Shown here: in pieces, positions 61,061 through 64,000 of the stretch
How the letters are laid out: every line of letters starts with the position of its first letter
Numbering within the stretch: the stretch's first letter is position 1
DNA from: JACSRF01 sp963695505
GTDB taxonomy: Bacteria; Chloroflexota; Anaerolineae; Promineifilales; Promineifilaceae
Direction of reading: 5' to 3'
NCBI GenBank assembly: GCA_963695505.1
Contig: CAVOGX010000011.1
Coordinates: forward strand, 1 to 64,000
Length of the DNA: 64,000 nucleotides
The notes under the pieces: model-generated
Seen by the model: the letters and a program-made list of their open reading frames with translations, nothing else
Told to the model about the DNA's origin: nothing
The model's database searches: none
Position numbers and translations under genes: made by a program

Positions 61061-61098
61061 AAAAAAGCGCGGATGTGTTCTCCATACCGCGCTTTTTT
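61061..61098. terminator. Bidirectional terminator between convergent genes
   Basis: AAAAAAGCGCGG (61061-61072) pairs with CCGCGCTTTTTT (61087-61098). The A- and T-runs let it end transcription from the CHAT gene and from the leftward receiver gene. Confidence 0.88.
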
Positions 61099-61115
61099 CG
61101 TTGGTAAAGTAAGTC

Positions 61116-62237
61116 TCAACTCTTGGTCATGCGTTGCCAGATAACCTCAGCCATGCGGTTAACGGCCGTTGGCAAAACCGATTGCGCATTCGTCAATGTT
61201 AGCGGCACGCCCTGAGTCAGCGCGCGGGGCTGGTTCGCATCATACCCAATTTGAAAAGCAATACGGGCATTCAAAGCCTTTTCAATAGCGGCCGTTGCAA
61301 TGGGCGCATCAATTGTAGTCTGGTTGACCACGTGAGTTTTATACTTAATCGGCACATTTGCTTTGACAATCGCCCGATTGGCGTTTAATGCGGTTTGCAC
61401 AGCAATCACATCAGGCGTGATAACGTGCATGGCCATATCAGAAGCTTCTAATGCTGCCTCAAAAGCTGGAGAAATCACTGGGGGCAAATCCACCACAACG
61501 AAGGCGCTATTCTGCCGCAGCAGCTCTAACATGGCTCTTGTCGCGTCTCGCGTCAACACATCGGGCAGTTGTGGCAGAGGCGGTGCAGAAAGCACGCGCA
61601 AACCCGAACCATGGATGATCATTCGCTTCTGCATTTCCGCCCAATCAAGGGGTTCAGATGTCAACAAATCTAACCAGGAAGAACGAGGTTGTAACCGCAA
61701 ATGGAAAGATGCCTGGCTGCCAGACAATGATAAATCTACCAAACACACTTCAAGTTGACTCAAACGACGCAGTGACGACGCCAGGTTAACGGCCAAAGTC
61801 GTCTGACCGACACCTCCCCGCAAGCTGTATAAAGCAATGACTACGCCTGAATCCGGCGTCTGAGCTACTTGTTTGTAAGTTAACAACTCGTCTACTTTCT
61901 CAATAAGCTCTTGCGCCGTAACGGGTTTGCTTAAATATCCATCAGCACCGCTTTCCAGGGCTGTTGCCCGGTCAATCTCCTGAGAGCGGGCTGTCAATAT
62001 GAGAATCGGTAATTTTTCTAGCTCTTTGGTGTTTCGAATTTTGCGGGTTAAATCATGCCCACTCATATTGGGCATCATGACGTCTAGCACAAGCAAATCT
62101 GGTCTGTCGGCCATGATTTTTTCAAAACCGTCCGCAGGGCTACCAATTAGTGTGGTCGTATGTCCACCACGTTGTAACATGAGGCCAACCATACGCAGCA
62201 GCTGTTCGTCGTCATCAATTACGTAAATTCTGGCCAT
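61116..62237 (-). CDS. Receiver domain fused to a CpaE/MinD-like ATPase with degenerate P-loop
   Basis: Residues 1-118 form a two-component receiver: acidic DDD at 8-10, phospho-acceptor D52 in LLVLDVMMPNMSG and K104 in YLSKPVTAQEL. Residues 133-373 are a ParA/MinD-superfamily domain. The deviant Walker A is LRGGVGQTTLAVNLA, where KGGVGKTT has become RGGVGQTT, as in TadZ/CpaE proteins that localise pilus machinery. The D-box region VVVDLPPVISPAFEAALEASD is intact. No tad pilus gene lies in the window. It may position or switch a membrane machine. Confidence 0.83.
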   Translation of the reverse strand: MARIYVIDDDEQLLRMVGLMLQRGGHTTTLIGSPADGFEKIMADRPDLLVLDVMMPNMSGHDLTRKIRNTKELEKLPILILTARSQEIDRATALESGADGYLSKPVTAQELIEKVDELLTYKQVAQTPDSGVVIALYSLRGGVGQTTLAVNLASSLRRLSQLEVCLVDLSLSGSQASFHLRLQPRSSWLDLLTSEPLDWAEMQKRMIIHGSGLRVLSAPPLPQLPDVLTRDATRAMLELLRQNSAFVVVDLPPVISPAFEAALEASDMAMHVITPDVIAVQTALNANRAIVKANVPIKYKTHVVNQTTIDAPIATAAIEKALNARIAFQIGYDANQPRALTQGVPLTLTNAQSVLPTAVNRMAEVIWQRMTKS

Positions 62238-62295
62238 GCCGGTGTCTCCTTGTAGCTTTGGATATCGGTTTGCACATGAAAATGCGTGCGGTTAG

Positions 62296-62829
62296 TTAGC
62301 CGCGGCTGTCTTGTAAGCAAAAAATTCCTATTCGTTCTTTGTGAACAAGAATAAGATCACCACTGTAGGAAATCTCGGGGTAAAGGGAAGCCGAAGCAAC
62401 TGCCTCAAAAATGGGCTGGAAACGCCCCATAGAATGAACCAAAACTGTACGGGGCGAAAGCTGTCCATCGTGGTGAATCTCGCCCCTTATCTCAAAAGAA
62501 GGAACGGTTAGGAAAGTGGGGTGAGCGCGGCCACGAATGAAAACGGAACGGCCGTGCTGCGTTCCCACCGGAATACCATCCCTTCTATCTTGCATCACAA
62601 TAAAATTGATATTGTCCTTACGAAATGCAACAATATCATAGCTGGCTACAATCTCCCCCGGTTTCACAATCCGCGAAATGTAAGCATCTTCTAATTCTAA
62701 AAAATCTGAATTGGGATCAGCTAGCGCCGCATGAATCCCCCCAGCACCTACTACAGCCCGACCTGTCACCCGATAAGAATCGGTAAACAAATCAAGGTTT
62801 ACGACATGCCCATATCGTTTAGCGGCCAT
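62296..62829 (-). CDS. Hypothetical protein with two related halves
   Basis: A 177-residue protein. The first half contains GHVVNLDLFTDSYRVTGRAV and IVASYDIVAFRKDNINFIVM; the second half has FLTVPSFEIRGEIHHDGQLS and EISYSGDLILVHKERIGIF. Both halves read as beta-rich domains of about 75 residues, suggesting tandem duplication. AAGGAG precedes ATG 62829. It is encoded just upstream of the receiver-CpaE gene on the same strand and may be a partner. No function is assigned; a DUF6812-like family is possible. Confidence 0.65.
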   Translation of the reverse strand: MAAKRYGHVVNLDLFTDSYRVTGRAVVGAGGIHAALADPNSDFLELEDAYISRIVKPGEIVASYDIVAFRKDNINFIVMQDRRDGIPVGTQHGRSVFIRGRAHPTFLTVPSFEIRGEIHHDGQLSPRTVLVHSMGRFQPIFEAVASASLYPEISYSGDLILVHKERIGIFCLQDSRG

Positions 62830-63277
62830 AAAGCGAAATAACTCCTTCTATCAAATCAAAACCTTCTTGCTCTAGAATTTCGTCAATTAAGGGTTGCCTG
62901 ATAATTTGTACCCTATACTATAAGGAAAAAGCGCCTTTTTACAAGAGTTTTCTCTTCCTCTCTTCCTCCCAGGTGAAGTAACAAAAAATTCAGCCCCGCC
63001 TTGACCTGTTAAGGATAAACTGGGCACAAACTGCAACTAGACCAGGTTTGTGTAAGCGGCTTGCACTCGATCATAACCCAGCTCAACTCTCTTTGAGGCA
63101 CTGGAATTGGGGCGCATACTGTTGTGCCAGCTCGAGGAGCAAAAAGGTCAATTGCCGACAATGGTCTCTTAAATCTTCGACTTTGGAAAAAATTGATTGG
63201 AATATGTCAGTAACCGGAAAGATAAAGAAGTCTAAACAACCAAGGAAATTTACCAGCGGTCATCTATTCATGAAAAA
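62830..63277. other. Intergenic region with a leftward promoter
   Basis: These 448 bases lie between two leftward genes and are AT-rich. I see one good minus-strand promoter (62917-62944) about 90 bases before ATG 62829. No convincing gene is found in 62960-63277. Confidence 0.6.
62917..62944 (-). promoter_or_regulatory. Promoter for the duplicated-half protein and receiver-CpaE genes
   Basis: On the minus strand TTGTAA (62944-62939) and TATAGT (62922-62917) are separated by 16 bases. The leader to ATG 62829 would be about 80 bases and carries the ribosome binding site AAGGAG. Confidence 0.65.
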
Positions 63278-63550
63278 CTAGCGGCGCGAAGGTTGCCACC
63301 CGCCGCGTTCCTCTGGCAAAACTTTTCCTTGCGCCAAAGAACGGCGAACAGAAGAATGCGCCAGCCGCGCCAGCACGTAGTCCATGCTGTTCAAGAATCG
63401 CGTGTCATATCGAACGTCCTTACACACATCGCAAACAAAAGCAGGCGCATCGGGAAACATCAACATCTGCTTTCCCAACCAATGCATATAGGGCACAGTT
63501 GCCGCCTGATAACGCCCAACACGGCATTCCTCACAAATCTCGTCAGACAT
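63278..63550 (-). CDS. Small zinc-ribbon protein (YgiT-like)
   Basis: A 90-residue protein with CEEC (residues 6-9) and CDVC (40-43), which together would form a four-cysteine zinc site. The remainder is helical and basic (SSVRRSLAQGKVLPEERGGW). It resembles YgiT-type zinc fingers that partner with toxins, but no toxin gene is adjacent. Its ATG overlaps the deoC stop region within 2 bases, indicating translational coupling. Confidence 0.68.
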   Translation of the reverse strand: MSDEICEECRVGRYQAATVPYMHWLGKQMLMFPDAPAFVCDVCKDVRYDTRFLNSMDYVLARLAHSSVRRSLAQGKVLPEERGGWQPSRR

Positions 63551-63551
63551 T

Positions 63552-64000
63552 TTATTGATGCCCCGCTTCGTTCATAATTTTTACACTTGCGCTGGCCCCC
63601 AAACGTGATGCGCCGGCAGCAACCATTTTCTGGGCATCCGCCAGGTTACGGATCCCTCCGGCAGCCTTGACCCCCATCTCTGGTCCCACTACCTGCCGCA
63701 TCAAGGCTACGTCTGCCTCCGTTGCCCCCCCGGACCAAACCCCGTCGAAGTTTTGACATAATCAGCACCAGCCGCTTTCGCAAGCTCGCAAGCAGTGCGT
63801 TTTTCATCATCCGTTAACAGGGCCGCCTCAATGATCACTTTAACGGTTGCCCCATGCTGATGCGCCGCCTGCACTACAGCGGCAATATCTTCTTGCACCG
63901 GTTTATGCTGGCCCGACTTTAGCGCGCCAACATTGATGACCATATCAATTTCTGTTGCGCCAGCGGCTATTACCTGGTGTGTTTCATACGCTTTTACGGA
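63552..64000 (-). CDS. deoC: Deoxyribose-phosphate aldolase, 3' part (frameshifted, partial)
   Basis: DeoC cleaves 2-deoxyribose-5-phosphate to glyceraldehyde-3-phosphate and acetaldehyde. The visible part has MVINVGALKSGQ, VKVIIEAALLTDDEK, ACELAKAAGADYVKTSTGF, then after a shift GGATEADVALMRQVVGPEMGVKAAGGIRNL with the catalytic lysine region, and the end GASASVKIMNEAGHQ. The shift near 63730 falls in a run of seven C/G and is repaired by one base. The N-terminus lies beyond the window. Stop TAA at 63552-63554 nearly touches the next ATG. Confidence 0.88.

Larger units (their letters stand above)
3070..62554. repeat. Over-represented palindrome ACGGCCGT (AACGGCCGTT)
   Basis: I counted by eye about 75 exact ACGGCCGT copies from 3070 to 62547 and none in 1-2670. 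They lie in all three coding frames, on both gene strands and between genes (for example 3361, 7756, 10339, 22369, 30029, 41110, 49852, 58030, 61161). In frame they encode TAV, NGR or RP. Many are extended to GAAACGGCCGTTTC. Chance would give about one or two copies. This is a DNA-level signal comparable to HIP1 in cyanobacteria. Counts are by hand and may be off by several. Confidence 0.8.

Noticed and set aside
1..64000. tRNA or rRNA genes
   Set aside because: I looked for TPsiC-like GGTTCGAA blocks and rRNA signatures and found none with a plausible cloverleaf; a covariance search would be decisive.

Overview
This window is a join of two unrelated genomes. Positions 1 to about 2670 read as Bacteroidota. 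On the minus strand they carry rimO, ftsY, the small DUF4295 protein and the last codons of ribosomal protein L33 (rpmG), which is the ribosomal-protein neighbourhood I expect in that phylum. From about 2671 to the end the GC is visibly higher, the style of the genes fits Chloroflexota (Anaerolineae/Ardenticatenia-like), and one palindromic word, ACGGCCGT (often AACGGCCGTT), recurs roughly every 800 bases. That word is absent from the Bacteroidota part. The switch falls inside a reading frame, between the tail of L33 and the first ~70 codons of a secreted beta-helix protein, so I read it as an assembly chimera.

Layout of the Chloroflexota part. 3.5-7.4 kb: a flippase-like membrane protein, an FAD oxidoreductase and a UDP-glucose/GDP-mannose dehydrogenase (envelope glycan or lipid chemistry). 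7.5-11.1 kb: a tungstate-type ABC importer (tupB, tupC, tupA) behind a GntR-PBP regulator. 11.5-14.3 kb: phosphoenolpyruvate carboxylase. 14.3-17.3 kb, minus strand: a TrpX-type ABC importer with a clear dyad upstream. 17.4-19.8 kb, minus strand: an ABC-2 exporter. 19.9-29 kb: a pentapeptide protein, two M16 peptidase-like genes (one with the zinc motif, one without), a GAF-GAF-SpoIIE phosphatase, acpS, two alpha/beta hydrolases and a PIG-L deacetylase. 28.9-32.3 kb: an ECF-type sigma factor with a membrane-anchored partner, then another ABC exporter. 32.8-38.5 kb: a HerA/DUF87-type ATPase, a phospholipase D-like protein and a VanW protein. 39-44.4 kb: a PRC-barrel protein, acyl-CoA dehydrogenase, DUF368 and DedA (a likely undecaprenyl-phosphate recycling pair), a HAD phosphatase and a SEC-C protein.

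The most striking part is 44.4-62.8 kb. It holds a membrane-anchored pentapeptide solenoid, an FtsZ-like GTPase, and a 2747-residue protein with a STAND-type NTPase in front of 59 consecutive 34-residue TPRs in perfect register. These are followed by a membrane coiled-coil protein, two small membrane proteins and a CHAT cysteine protease that starts with two leader-like repeats. On the opposite strand a receiver-CpaE fusion protein follows, with a tandem-duplicated partner. The window ends with a small zinc-ribbon protein and the 3' part of deoC.

Many genes (rimO, ftsY, tupA, ppc, the first M16 gene, the HerA-like gene, deoC and others) are split by single-base frameshifts, some at homopolymers. 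I treat these as sequencing or consensus errors, not as pseudogenes. I saw no rRNA, tRNA, CRISPR array or insertion sequence. Intergenic spaces are instead rich in hairpins: several normal rho-independent terminators, and a separate class of long imperfect inverted repeats built from short repeated words.
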